DNA of 64,000 nt from Microbacterium sp. MM2322 (GTDB lineage: Bacteria; Actinomycetota; Actinomycetes; Actinomycetales; Microbacteriaceae): positions 248,001 to 312,000 of the forward strand of contig NZ_OZ075067.1 in the NCBI RefSeq assembly GCF_964186585.1, in the 5' to 3' direction. A program made the translations under genes and the position numbers. The notes below the pieces were generated by a model. That model ran no database searches and was not told the DNA's origin. It was given only the letters and a program-made list of their open reading frames with translations. This document shows positions 17,350 to 24,108 of this stretch, in pieces (positions within the stretch are counted from its first letter, which is position 1; each line of letters begins with the position of its first letter).

Positions 17350-18102
17350 GTGAAGATCACCCAGGTGCGCAACGCGACTCTTCTGCTCGAGGTTGGGGGA
17401 ACCCGCATCCTCGTCGATCCGATGCTCGGCGCAAAGGGTGCGCAGCCCGGCTTCGCGAGCGCTCGCCGCAATCCGCTTGTCGACCTGGTCGTGCCCCTCG
17501 CGGACCTGCTCGACCCGGAGGTCGTCGTGGTCACGCACACCCATTCCGATCATTGGGATGCCGCGGCCGCCGCCCTCCTCCCTCGTGAGGTTCCCGTGCT
17601 CGTTCAGCACGTTGCGGATGCCGCCGTCCTCGAGGAGGCGGGCTTCACGCAGGTGAGCGTCCTCGACGAGCCGACCACGATGCAGGGCGTGACGTTCACC
17701 CGCACGGGAGGGCTGCACGGCTCGGAGACGACGGTTGCCGCCGCCGAGCTCGGCGAGGTCATGGGTGTCGTTATCGCCCACCCCGATGAGCAGACGCTGT
17801 ACATCGCCGGCGACACCGTCTATCACCCCGCGGTCGAGGAGGCGCTCGCCGCCCACGAGCCGCATGTCATCGTCCTGAACACCGGGGAGGCCGTGCTGCC
17901 CGGCCTCGACCCGATCCTGATGGGCGCCGAGGATGTCGTCCGCGTGCACCGCCTCGCGCCGGACGCCCGCATCGTCGCCGTGCACATGGAAGCACTCGAT
18001 CACTGCACCGTCACCCGCGACGACGTGCGCGCGACGGCCGAGGCGCACGGGATCGCGGAGTCCGTCGACGTCCCGGAGGATGGCGAGACGCTGAGCGCCT
18101 GA
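17350..18102 (+). CDS. MBL-fold metallo-hydrolase
   Basis: 250 aa, metallo-beta-lactamase fold. The metal-binding motif HTHSDHWD is near residues 60-67. An IAGDTVYH block near 155 provides the bridging Asp, and a His (VAVHMEALDHC) is in the C-terminal part. This matches the small L-ascorbate-6-phosphate-lactonase/UPF0173-like hydrolases; the substrate is unknown. Start is a GTG at 17350. It is the only plus-strand gene in this stretch and converges with the 49-aa membrane protein. Confidence 0.85.
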   Translation: MKITQVRNATLLLEVGGTRILVDPMLGAKGAQPGFASARRNPLVDLVVPLADLLDPEVVVVTHTHSDHWDAAAAALLPREVPVLVQHVADAAVLEEAGFTQVSVLDEPTTMQGVTFTRTGGLHGSETTVAAAELGEVMGVVIAHPDEQTLYIAGDTVYHPAVEEALAAHEPHVIVLNTGEAVLPGLDPILMGAEDVVRVHRLAPDARIVAVHMEALDHCTVTRDDVRATAEAHGIAESVDVPEDGETLSA

Positions 18103-18126
18103 CGCGCGCTCTCGGCAGCGGGGTGG

Positions 18127-18276
18127 CTATCGAACGCTGTCGGCGGCGTTCTTCGCAGCGTCACGCTCTTTGTCCAGGAGGCCATCGCGCACACCCCGAC
18201 GCACCGCGATGTACGTGACGTAGCTCCAGACGGCGAGCAGAGTCGCGGCGAGGACGGCGGAGGTGAACGGATCCAT
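18127..18276 (-). CDS. 49-aa single-pass membrane protein
   Basis: Short gene with one hydrophobic helix (SAVLAATLLAVWSYVTYIAV), then positive charges (RRGVRDG) and a charged helix (DKERDAAKNAADSVR). Topology N-out, C-in by the positive-inside rule. An ATTGT-like hexamer lies 6 nt before the ATG. Not recognised as a named family. It sits immediately left of the island boundary, so it belongs to the core chromosome. Confidence 0.6.
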   Translation of the reverse strand: MDPFTSAVLAATLLAVWSYVTYIAVRRGVRDGLLDKERDAAKNAADSVR

Positions 18277-18317
18277 CTGTCCACAATCGCGGAGCACGGC
18301 GTTAATGTCTACCGCTC

Positions 18318-18430
18318 GGAAAAGGCGAAACCCCCGCGAATAGAAGCTTCGCGAGGGTTCCTAGGACCGTTGTAACGACGGTCCGTGTGGCTCCGACAGG
18401 CGTCGATCCCGTGACCTCACGATTTTCAGT
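18318..18430. repeat. left attachment repeat (113 bp) of the tRNA-Phe island
   Basis: Identical to 23520-23632 except for one base (A at 18398 versus G at 23600). It contains the tRNA-Phe 3' part through the anticodon loop, a hairpin GGACCGT-N7-ACGGTCC (18364-18384) and the tRNA terminator hairpin. Both repeats end in the anticodon region, as is usual for tyrosine-recombinase attachment sites in tRNA genes. Confidence 0.92.
18320..18359 (-). terminator. displaced tRNA-Phe terminator at the left island end
   Basis: Stem 18329-18340/18348-18359 (12 bp with one mismatch, 7-nt loop), followed on the minus strand by a U-rich tract. It lies downstream of the leftward TIR/SLOG operon and may now end its transcripts. 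Confidence 0.65.
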
Positions 18431-18433
18431 TGT
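18388..18433 (-). pseudogene. tRNA-Phe 3' fragment in attL
   Basis: Equals the 3' 43 nt of tRNA-Phe (T arm, variable loop, 3' half of the anticodon arm) with one change. It lacks the D arm and 5' acceptor strand, so it cannot be functional. It is the product of site-specific insertion. Confidence 0.85.
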
Positions 18434-18450
18434 ATTCGCCGGGTTTACGG

Positions 18451-18467
18451 GTGCTCACGAGTGCTCA
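18451..18467. repeat. tandem GTGCTCA boxes next to attL
   Basis: GTGCTCA at 18451-18457 and 18461-18467, separated by CGA, 20 bp inside the island from the attachment repeat. Short direct repeats here are typical of integrase arm-binding sites; that role is inference. The rest of the 310-bp stretch 18277-18586 holds only the attL repeat and no gene. Confidence 0.4.
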
Positions 18468-18586
18468 ATTGCCGCGTGATTCCCCGGAAGTCGTGCTAGT
18501 TGCTGATCGCTGGTTCTCGATAGTTTCAACCGAGTTCCCGGCCCGAGACCGGCCCAGAATCGTATACCTTCGGCAACGAGAACTCC

Positions 18587-19258
18587 CTACTGCCTTTGGT
18601 CCGGGTCCAACTCGCGGAGGAATCCATTCCACAACGTCGGGTACGAAATGTCGTTCTCGGCATCGCTGACTGAAGAGCTCGCCCTCTGAGCCTCGAGGGA
18701 CAACTGAGCAGCCTCACCTCCTGGCCGGCGGACTGCATACTTCGGGCGGCCCGGAAAGAGGTCGCTGAACCTGGAGAACTCTTCGCGCACCCCCTCCATG
18801 CCGCCGATGAACACCGCCGCCAGTGGATTGGTTTCGGTCAGCATGCGGGAACGCATTTCTCTCAGACTCGCTTCCCAATGGCCAGGCGTGGGCTCGTCGC
18901 CCGCAACTGCCTCGGTCCAAATGAGCTCGCCCACGCCATCGGCTTCGAACCTGCGGGTCGCGGTCGGCAGGACAGTCTCAAAGAGTTGGGACTGGTAGAT
19001 CACGATCCTTGCTTCGTCGGTCGATGGGAATTCGGCGGCGACGTACATGAGCAACGGCGCGAGAGTTGGATGGGCCGCCGTGACGATCCGAAATTCGCGG
19101 GTCAGACACGCGCGTGCGAAGGCTACAACGGCATCCGTGATCTCGAGCGGCTCAAAGTCCCCTTGCCAACGGGCTGCATCGGGGATGCTTCCAGAGAGGA
19201 AGATGGAACCCTTCACTGGGGCTCGGGTGCCGCGCATCGGTTCTCTATCAATTGCCAC
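18587..19258 (-). CDS. SLOG-fold-like protein of the TIR operon
   Basis: 223 aa. SIFLSGSIPD near residues 18-27 and AVFIGGMEGVREEFSRF near 150-166 match the Rossmann-like SLOG pattern (Gly-rich first strand, later GGM-G and an acidic helix). SLOG domains bind NAD-derived or nucleotide signals; in Thoeris the effector ThsA senses the ThsB product through one. No Sir2, nuclease or membrane effector domain is fused here, so this could be a sensor without its own effector, or an enzyme. The GTG start overlaps the TIR gene by 11 nt. It is the last gene of the operon. The SLOG call is from motif pattern and context. Confidence 0.65.
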   Translation of the reverse strand: MAIDREPMRGTRAPVKGSIFLSGSIPDAARWQGDFEPLEITDAVVAFARACLTREFRIVTAAHPTLAPLLMYVAAEFPSTDEARIVIYQSQLFETVLPTATRRFEADGVGELIWTEAVAGDEPTPGHWEASLREMRSRMLTETNPLAAVFIGGMEGVREEFSRFSDLFPGRPKYAVRRPGGEAAQLSLEAQRASSSVSDAENDISYPTLWNGFLRELDPDQRQ

Positions 19259-20411
19259 GAGTCCACCACCCGCCCACCGCGTTCTCTGGGATCATGCTCA
19301 TCCTTCGCCCACCCGAAACCCACTGAAGATGCCTGCTCAGCCGATCAGACAGAAGCCGCGCGCTGTGGACAAGAAGGCCTGGAAGCTCCGCCCCTATCTC
19401 GGCGGCGACCTCATCGACTTCCTGCAGATCTGATGCCGTCGGTAAGCGCGGTGTAGTACCGACGACTATTCGCCCCTCGGCAGTCTCGACGAGTAGCCGC
19501 CAGTCCTGCAGCGACACGCACGACGCCACACCAGCCGCACGGGCGGCCTCTTCGATGCTCTTGACGAGCATTCTTCGCCGACGTACCAAGCCAAGCGCGT
19601 GTGCTTCCTCGACGCGCGAAACTAGACGATCGAGGCCGGCTTCAGTGAACACATCGAAGTTGTGCTCGTCAGTAACAATTTCGGTCTCGCCTATCTGTAG
19701 TCGGGGTATCCCAGAACTCCCCGGCACGTCCTGCACGTCTCCCGGCCAGCGAGCTATGAGAACACCCATCGTATGGCTGAGCGCATAGTCGACCTCGTCG
19801 TATACCCAGTCTGAAGTGTGAGCGAGCGGAGTCTCCAGAAGGAGCAGGAACGCATGATCTTCAAGCGCGTTCGCTATTTCCGATTGCACATCTGCACCTT
19901 CACGAATGGCGAAGCGGTCGATGAACGGCTGGAATCCGAAGTGCGTGAGCCTGTCGTGAAGTTGTTCGGCTGCGCCAAGCCCGTCGTCGCGGCGATGGCT
20001 GATGAACACCTTTCGCTGGCGGTCTTCGATACCCAGTTCTTCGAACAGCACACGCACTACTCGGCCGAGCGATTCTTGACCGTTCCATGCGATGGCGTTA
20101 GCGAAGGCGAGAATCTTCGGAACCTGCGCGCTGAAGTGTCCAAGGTCGTCGACAAGCGGAAAAATCGTGGTTCCGCGGTTGAGTTCGTAGGCGATCTCAT
20201 CCGCGATATCAGGGTCAGCTTTCGCGGTCGCGTCCCCCAGGTAGACGCACACATGCGGATTAGTGTCGGATGTTCTGCTCTCCGAGACGGTCACAGTCAG
20301 CGAACGATGCAACCCCAGTGTCAAGAGCTCCTGCGCAACGGCCTGGCTGATTGTTCCAGCATCCCCCTCTCGGCCCTTGTGGATCACTCGAATGCCGTAT
20401 GTCGTGGTCAC
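19248..20411 (-). CDS. TIR-domain protein with flanking alpha/beta domains
   Basis: 387 aa. The central TIR domain is about residues 133-245: KVFISHRRDD, FIDRFAIREGADVQSEIANAL, then SDWVYDEVDYAL. Glu206 in that last block aligns by eye with the catalytic Glu of NAD-cleaving TIRs such as SARM1 (DWVHKE). The N-terminal 125 residues (VCVYLGDATAKADPDIADEI, TTIFPLVDDL) look like a second, divergent TIR/Rossmann unit, and the C-terminal 140 residues contain a further alpha/beta region. Likely activity is NAD cleavage or cyclisation as a signal or toxin. GTG start coupled (GTGA) to the ThsB-like gene, and overlapping the SLOG gene downstream. Confidence 0.82.
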   Translation of the reverse strand: MTTTYGIRVIHKGREGDAGTISQAVAQELLTLGLHRSLTVTVSESRTSDTNPHVCVYLGDATAKADPDIADEIAYELNRGTTIFPLVDDLGHFSAQVPKILAFANAIAWNGQESLGRVVRVLFEELGIEDRQRKVFISHRRDDGLGAAEQLHDRLTHFGFQPFIDRFAIREGADVQSEIANALEDHAFLLLLETPLAHTSDWVYDEVDYALSHTMGVLIARWPGDVQDVPGSSGIPRLQIGETEIVTDEHNFDVFTEAGLDRLVSRVEEAHALGLVRRRRMLVKSIEEAARAAGVASCVSLQDWRLLVETAEGRIVVGTTPRLPTASDLQEVDEVAAEIGAELPGLLVHSARLLSDRLSRHLQWVSGGRRMSMIPENAVGGWWTRGN

Positions 20412-20998
20412 GTCGAGTTCCGCTGACGTAGAGCCCTGGAGTTGTCCACCAACGTCGCCTTCGCTGAGCGCGCTTGAAATGCTGACTCAATACTGGTTCG
20501 CAGGGACTCTAAGGTGGCGGGATAGCTCCGGTAGTAGGCGTAGGAAGCGGCTTCGTTGTTTTTCACCCAGTTGTCCCCGACACGGTCTGGGAGATGGGCC
20601 GAGTTGTTCATCGACGGCAGGGGCAGTACGAGAAGACCGCTTCGGCGATTCACGGCGTCATTCCGAAGACTTGACGAGATCTCCCAGTCAACGAACTTCC
20701 GGCCCCAGGTTCCTGCTCCGAGAAGCACGATAGTGACCGTTGAATCGGCGAGGTATTTCTCTCGAATGCGTCTTTTGATGTAGTCGGTGTCATTGCTCTC
20801 GACGAAGTCGTCTTCCTCAGTGACTCCTACCGACCGTGGGATGAACTCGGAGCCAAAGTCTGTGACGAAGGTCTCGACTTCCAAGAGGTCTGCGACATGG
20901 TAGGAAACGAAGCACTTGTGGCGGCTGTCGTCGGTCTTTTTCAGAGAGGCCAGTTCCGCGAGTATCTGGACCTCGCGCATCTGAGATCTACTGCTCAT
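20408..20998 (-). CDS. ThsB-like TIR protein (MTH538/DUF1863 domain)
   Basis: 196 aa. Residues about 28-112 carry the MTH538 TIR-like pattern: KCFVSYHVAD, NDTDYIKRRIREKYL, STVTIVLLGAGTWGRKFVDWEI. The DWE triad is at 104-106. This is the fold of ThsB, the Thoeris sensor that makes a cyclic ADP-ribose isomer from NAD on phage infection. The C-terminal 80 residues fit no named domain. The ATG has GGGGG 4-5 nt upstream and is the first gene of the leftward operon. The assignment to a Thoeris-type role is inference from family and operon. Confidence 0.82.
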   Translation of the reverse strand: MSSRSQMREVQILAELASLKKTDDSRHKCFVSYHVADLLEVETFVTDFGSEFIPRSVGVTEEDDFVESNDTDYIKRRIREKYLADSTVTIVLLGAGTWGRKFVDWEISSSLRNDAVNRRSGLLVLPLPSMNNSAHLPDRVGDNWVKNNEAASYAYYRSYPATLESLRTSIESAFQARSAKATLVDNSRALRQRNST

Positions 20999-21207
20999 CG
21001 TTCCCCCTGTTCCGCACTGCAGGTGCGTCGATTCGTGGTCGAACGCCGCGGACAGCAGCGCCCCCTCCCGCAGGCTATCGCCAACCAGCGGCTGGTCGCA
21101 GCTGTACAGGACTGTTGGCGTCGCTAGCGCCGGGTGAGCTGGGGCGCCGGGTTGGCCCGTTTAGGGTCTTCGAATTTGAGGTGTACTCAGTGGTCGAGCG
21201 GCTTTGG

Positions 21208-21260
21208 TCGGATAGGCATCGAACTCCTCCACGATGGAAGTCGGTAGGTTGCCTATCCGA
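21208..21260. repeat. perfect inverted repeat, arms 11 bp, loop 31 nt
   Basis: TCGGATAGGCA (21208-21218) pairs with TGCCTATCCGA (21250-21260). No T tract follows, so it is not a simple terminator. It may be a regulator site, a structured RNA, or a remnant of the mobile-element end that precedes the ISL3-like fragment by 12 bp. Confidence 0.4.
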
Positions 21261-21271
21261 AGGTCCTCGAG

Positions 21272-21406
21272 GTGCGCAACGCTGCCTTCGCCGACCTTGA
21301 CCTGACCACGTTCTGCCGGATCAACGAACTCGCTCTCGGAGCCGTCTCGCAGCGTCTCGAGCCGGATTGGACGTCGCCTCGTGCACGAACGATCACCGCC
21401 CCATAA
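21272..21406 (+). pseudogene. ISL3-family transposase N-terminal remnant
   Basis: A 44-codon frame from a GTG. Its translation to about 21375 (NAAFADLDLTTFCRINELAL, then SQRLEPD) resembles the conserved start of actinobacterial ISL3 transposases (LTTFCR-ELGL--GQRLEPD). Homology stops abruptly and a TAA follows at 21404; the zinc-binding and catalytic parts are absent. It marks an old IS insertion or deletion in the island. Confidence 0.55.
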
Positions 21407-21879
21407 TGACGCCCAGAGAACGATGACGAGGCCGGGAGAAGGTGCTTGTGCGCGCTCGATAAGGTAGCTCACTATCTCGTCGGCTGCGCTTGTTGGTGGG
21501 TCATGCGGCGTTCGCCAAGTGTCTTATTGCGAGCGCGCGTGCCGTTCTTCGAGCCTCCGCGAACCGTCCCGCCATTTTGGACGGGTCTATCCTCTCGGGG
21601 TTCTGCGAGTCAACGAGGTTGAGCCCTCTTGAACGGCGCTGCGCTGTGCTCGGCGGGATCGAATACGACGTCATTCTGTCTGAAGTCAGTGGCGCCTGGT
21701 GCCTCGACCTGGGCCTGCCCGCGAGCGGCATCCCCTGTTCGTGTGGGGGGTGCGCGTGCCAGAACGACGCGGACGCCCTGTCTGCCGCGCATTCGATGTG
21801 CGGCTGCTGCCTCACTCACTGCCCTGACGTGCAGGGGGAAGCGGGGCGCGGATGCACGGTCGCGACGCGATATAGCCGC

Positions 21880-21885
21880 TACTTT
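21880..21885 (+). promoter_or_regulatory. -10 hexamer TACTTT, leaderless promoter of the island ATPase
   Basis: Exact TANNNT with 6 nt to the ATG at 21892. It supports that start over the longer frame from 21490. Confidence 0.5.
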
Positions 21886-21891
21886 GATCGC

Positions 21892-23355
21892 ATGGTCGCC
21901 GCCAAGTTTCCTCAGTTCTCATCTCTCGACTTCGGACGCCTGGACGCTCGCGAGGAAGCGAAGCGTGCTCCGGGCCTTCTGATCAACGGCTACTTCGACT
22001 TCGAGAACGCGGCCTACGACGTCGCGTCAGGTCAAGCTTGGATTCTGATCGGTCCGAAGGGGGCAGGTAAATCAGCCTGCTTGGAGCATCTCGGGCTCAT
22101 ATGGAACGGACAGCACGATCGCTTCCTGTCTCGGTGGGATCTCGGAAGCTTTCCCGTGGCGGACGTAACGAAGATCCAGGTGGGGACCTCGCCGGGGCCG
22201 ACCAGCACTCGGGCAGCCTGGGAATTCCTACTCCTTCTACGAGTGTTCGAATCTCTGATGGCAGATCAATCTGCCGCCTATCCGGCCCCCATCACGGGCT
22301 TCCACAAGTCTCTCGTCACCGCTGGTTTGCTCGGCGGACCAGACTTGCGCACAAAGTTCTTCGATTGGTCGAAGACGACCGTGAAGTTCAGTGTGCTCAT
22401 GTTCGGCGTTGAGGGAAGCACGCAGGAGACTGAAGCCACCCCGCTGCAGGTCGTGGACCTCCTGAGGCGCGCCATCGGCCTTATCGAGACCTCCGCTCGA
22501 CATGTCGTGTCGGTAGATGGGCTTGACTCCTTTTTCGCTCAAGCACAGGATCAGCGGGACTCCCTCGGCGCACTTGTCGATGCCTCTCACGAGGTCAATC
22601 ACTTCCTTCTAGACACACAGGCTCGATCTTCTGTCGTGTTGGCTATCAGGCACGACATGTTCGTGTCGCTGCCCAGTACTGACTCGGCGAAACTCGGTGA
22701 CCATGCGGTCGAACTCGACTGGAGTCGGGGCGGGACGAGCAAGGGAGAGGATCTCTGGAAGCTAATTGGCGCCAAGGCAAAGAGCTCCGTGCCGGCTTCA
22801 CACACGGGCCTCGCGCTCGGCGACGTGCGCAAGGCATATCTCGCTGAACCGATCGGTATCGGACCCCACAACGACCTGCCCTCGTACTTGTTGGCGCAGA
22901 CGCGACTGATCCCACGCGATCTGGTCGCCCTTATGGGCGCGCTTCAGAAGCTGCATCAGGGGGCCGGCCAGATTCAGGAGTCGACGGCCGTGGCCGCGGT
23001 CAAGCAGTACGCTGACACTTACTTCATTCGCGAGATGCGAAACAACTTGAGCCATGTTTTGCCAGGGCAGAGCGACAAGGTATCCGCCTTCTTCGATGCG
23101 TTGAGTGTGCTGAGTTCTCGTCATTTCAACGCGGAAGCGCTGAAACCTGAGCTGGACGGCATCGTAGAGAAGCATGAGCTTAGGGCTCTGCTGAACCAGC
23201 TTTTCCTAGCGGGTGGACTTGGAGTGCAGTCTCGTAGCGCAGGGTCGATGCACACGAACTTCATCTTCCGCAAGACCTCCGGCGGAGGGTTCTCCTTCGT
23301 CGCGGACTATGTGCTTCACAACGCGTTGGTCTCGGCGCTGAATCTCAACTGGTGA
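21892..23355 (+). CDS. P-loop ATPase of the island (Sll1717-like)
   Basis: 487 aa. Walker A GPKGAGKS is at residues 54-61 within QAWILIGPKGAGKSACLEHL. The Walker B-like HVVSVDGLD is near 204-212, and LAIRHDMF near 255 could be a sensor region. The N-terminus LINGYFDFENAAYDVASGQ precedes the loop as in P-loop proteins of the Sll1717 type. The C-terminal 200 residues are mostly helical (MRNNLSHVLPGQSDKVSAFF) with a winged-helix-like end. No membrane segment. STAND-like or KAP-like NTPases often act as sensors or switches in defence systems; that role is inferred from the divergent TIR/SLOG operon. ATG fixed by the TACTTT hexamer. Confidence 0.75.
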   Translation: MVAAKFPQFSSLDFGRLDAREEAKRAPGLLINGYFDFENAAYDVASGQAWILIGPKGAGKSACLEHLGLIWNGQHDRFLSRWDLGSFPVADVTKIQVGTSPGPTSTRAAWEFLLLLRVFESLMADQSAAYPAPITGFHKSLVTAGLLGGPDLRTKFFDWSKTTVKFSVLMFGVEGSTQETEATPLQVVDLLRRAIGLIETSARHVVSVDGLDSFFAQAQDQRDSLGALVDASHEVNHFLLDTQARSSVVLAIRHDMFVSLPSTDSAKLGDHAVELDWSRGGTSKGEDLWKLIGAKAKSSVPASHTGLALGDVRKAYLAEPIGIGPHNDLPSYLLAQTRLIPRDLVALMGALQKLHQGAGQIQESTAVAAVKQYADTYFIREMRNNLSHVLPGQSDKVSAFFDALSVLSSRHFNAEALKPELDGIVEKHELRALLNQLFLAGGLGVQSRSAGSMHTNFIFRKTSGGGFSFVADYVLHNALVSALNLNW

Positions 23356-23519
23356 CGGGTCCTCGCCCATCTTTGAAAGAGCTTCGGCTTGACAACGGGC
23401 CCACCCAGGTGGCTGCAGCCTCTGCATCCGCGCGCGCTCCGCGAATGAACTTACTTCACCCGCTAAGCGACAGATGCTGAGCCTGACGCCGGTAGAGACG
23501 CAAATTTGTATCTCAGCAG

Positions 23520-23632
23520 GGAAAAGGCGAAACCCCCGCGAATAGAAGCTTCGCGAGGGTTCCTAGGACCGTTGTAACGACGGTCCGTGTGGCTCCGACG
23601 GGCGTCGATCCCGTGACCTCACGATTTTCAGT
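23520..23632. repeat. right attachment repeat (113 bp), in intact tRNA-Phe
   Basis: Second copy of the direct repeat at 18318-18430, one mismatch. It overlaps the 3' 43 nt of the intact tRNA-Phe and its terminator. The stretch 23356-23519 between ATPase and repeat shows no gene. Confidence 0.92.
23522..23561 (-). terminator. Rho-independent terminator of the tRNA cluster
   Basis: Stem 23531-23542/23550-23561, 7-nt loop, then a U-rich minus-strand tract. It follows tRNA-Phe by 28 nt. Confidence 0.75.
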
Positions 23633-23662
23633 CGTGCGCTCTACCAACTGAGCTACAGAGCC
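23590..23662 (-). tRNA. tRNA-Phe (GAA)
   Basis: 73-nt cloverleaf. Acceptor GGCTCTG pairs with CGGAGCC (one G-T pair), discriminator A, D arm AGCTCAGTTGGTAGAGC, and anticodon GAA in a loop ACTGAAAAT. CCA is not encoded. It is the insertion target of the island; the intact gene is retained. Confidence 0.97.
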
Positions 23663-23692
23663 TCATGGCATCAGAAGTGCCACGTCTTAGAC

Positions 23693-23718
23693 GAAAAGCC
23701 CTCTGAAAACAAAGGGCT
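23693..23718 (-). terminator. hairpin between tRNA-Asp and tRNA-Phe
   Basis: Stem AGCCCT/AGGGCT (23697-23702, 23713-23718) with a TTTT tract on the minus strand. It may end or process tRNA transcripts. Confidence 0.5.
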
Positions 23719-23730
23719 CGTCGCTTAGAG

Positions 23731-23804
23731 CGACCCTGACGGGACTTGAACCCGCGACCTCCGCCGTGACAGGGCGGCACGCTAACCAACTGCGCTACAG
23801 GGCC
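23731..23804 (-). tRNA. tRNA-Asp (GTC)
   Basis: 74 nt. Acceptor GGCCCTG/CAGGGTC, anticodon arm CCGCCCTGTCACGGCGG giving GTC, T arm with GGTTCAAGTCC. Discriminator G as expected for tRNA-Asp. Confidence 0.97.
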
Positions 23805-23825
23805 ATGCTTATTAAGTTGTGGGAG

Positions 23826-23898
23826 TGACCCCAACGGGATTCGAACCCGTGCTACCGCCGTGAAAGGGCGGCGTCCTAGGCCGCTAAACGATGGGGCC
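23826..23898 (-). tRNA. tRNA-Glu (TTC)
   Basis: 73 nt. Acceptor GGCCCCA/TGGGGTC, anticodon arm CCGCCCTTTCACGGCGG giving TTC, T arm GGGTTCGAATCCC. First of the three leftward tRNAs. Confidence 0.97.
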
Positions 23899-24032
23899 GA
23901 GCGACCCCGAGGGGATCACGCTTACCGAGGGTCAAGCATATGTGATCCCTGACGAATGTGCCAATCGAGGGCGCGCCCCACGTTGCCCGCGTCGAAACGA
24001 GGGCAGGATGACGGTGCCCACAGCAGTCTCCC

Positions 24033-24047
24033 TGTGACGAATGTGAC
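24033..24047. promoter_or_regulatory. MtrA-like box upstream of the M23 peptidase
   Basis: TGTGAC-GAA-TGTGAC; on the other strand GTCACATTCGTCACA, a direct repeat with 9-bp period. This matches the mycobacterial MtrA response-regulator motif (GTCACA-N3-GTCACA type). It lies 62 bp before the GTG of a peptidoglycan hydrolase gene, a typical MtrA target class. A second TGACGAATGTG is at 23950-23960. The rest of 23899-24108 holds divergent promoters, not resolved. Confidence 0.45.
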
Positions 24048-24108
24048 CAGTGTTGCTAGTGTGATGTGCGGATCAGCACGCCATCTGGCTGAGGGAAGGG
24101 TGTGTGCA

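Larger units (their letters stand above)
20999..21891. other. 893-bp gap of the island, no intact gene seen
   Basis: Holds the divergent promoter regions of the TIR operon and the ATPase, a perfect 11-bp inverted repeat (21208-21260) and an ISL3-transposase-like remnant (21272-21406). An open frame from 21490 runs into the ATPase frame, but its Cys-rich translation (21490-21891) matches nothing known and is probably non-coding. Confidence 0.6.
18318..23632. mobile_element. integrated genomic island at tRNA-Phe with Thoeris-like cargo, no integrase
   Basis: Bounded by the 113-bp direct repeats at 18318 and 23520. The interior is visibly less GC-rich than its flanks and has less of the local GGATGCCG motif. 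Contents: leftward operon of ThsB-like TIR, TIR and SLOG-like genes (18587-20998), a central 893-bp gap with an ISL3-like remnant, and a rightward P-loop ATPase gene. No recombinase, relaxase, replication or phage gene was found, so the element is either decayed or moved in trans. The right copy belongs to the intact tRNA gene; the left copy is the displaced 3' end. Confidence 0.85.

Noticed and set aside
18388..18433. Second tRNA-Phe
   Set aside because: Lacks D arm and 5' acceptor; it is the displaced 3' fragment of the island insertion.
21490..21891. Extension of the island ATPase with a Cys-rich N-terminus
   Set aside because: No domain match; the ATG at 21892 has a TANNNT hexamer at the usual 6 nt and the P-loop domain begins normally after it.
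18318..23632. Prophage or integrative conjugative element
   Set aside because: No integrase, capsid, relaxase or replication gene; only four accessory genes.
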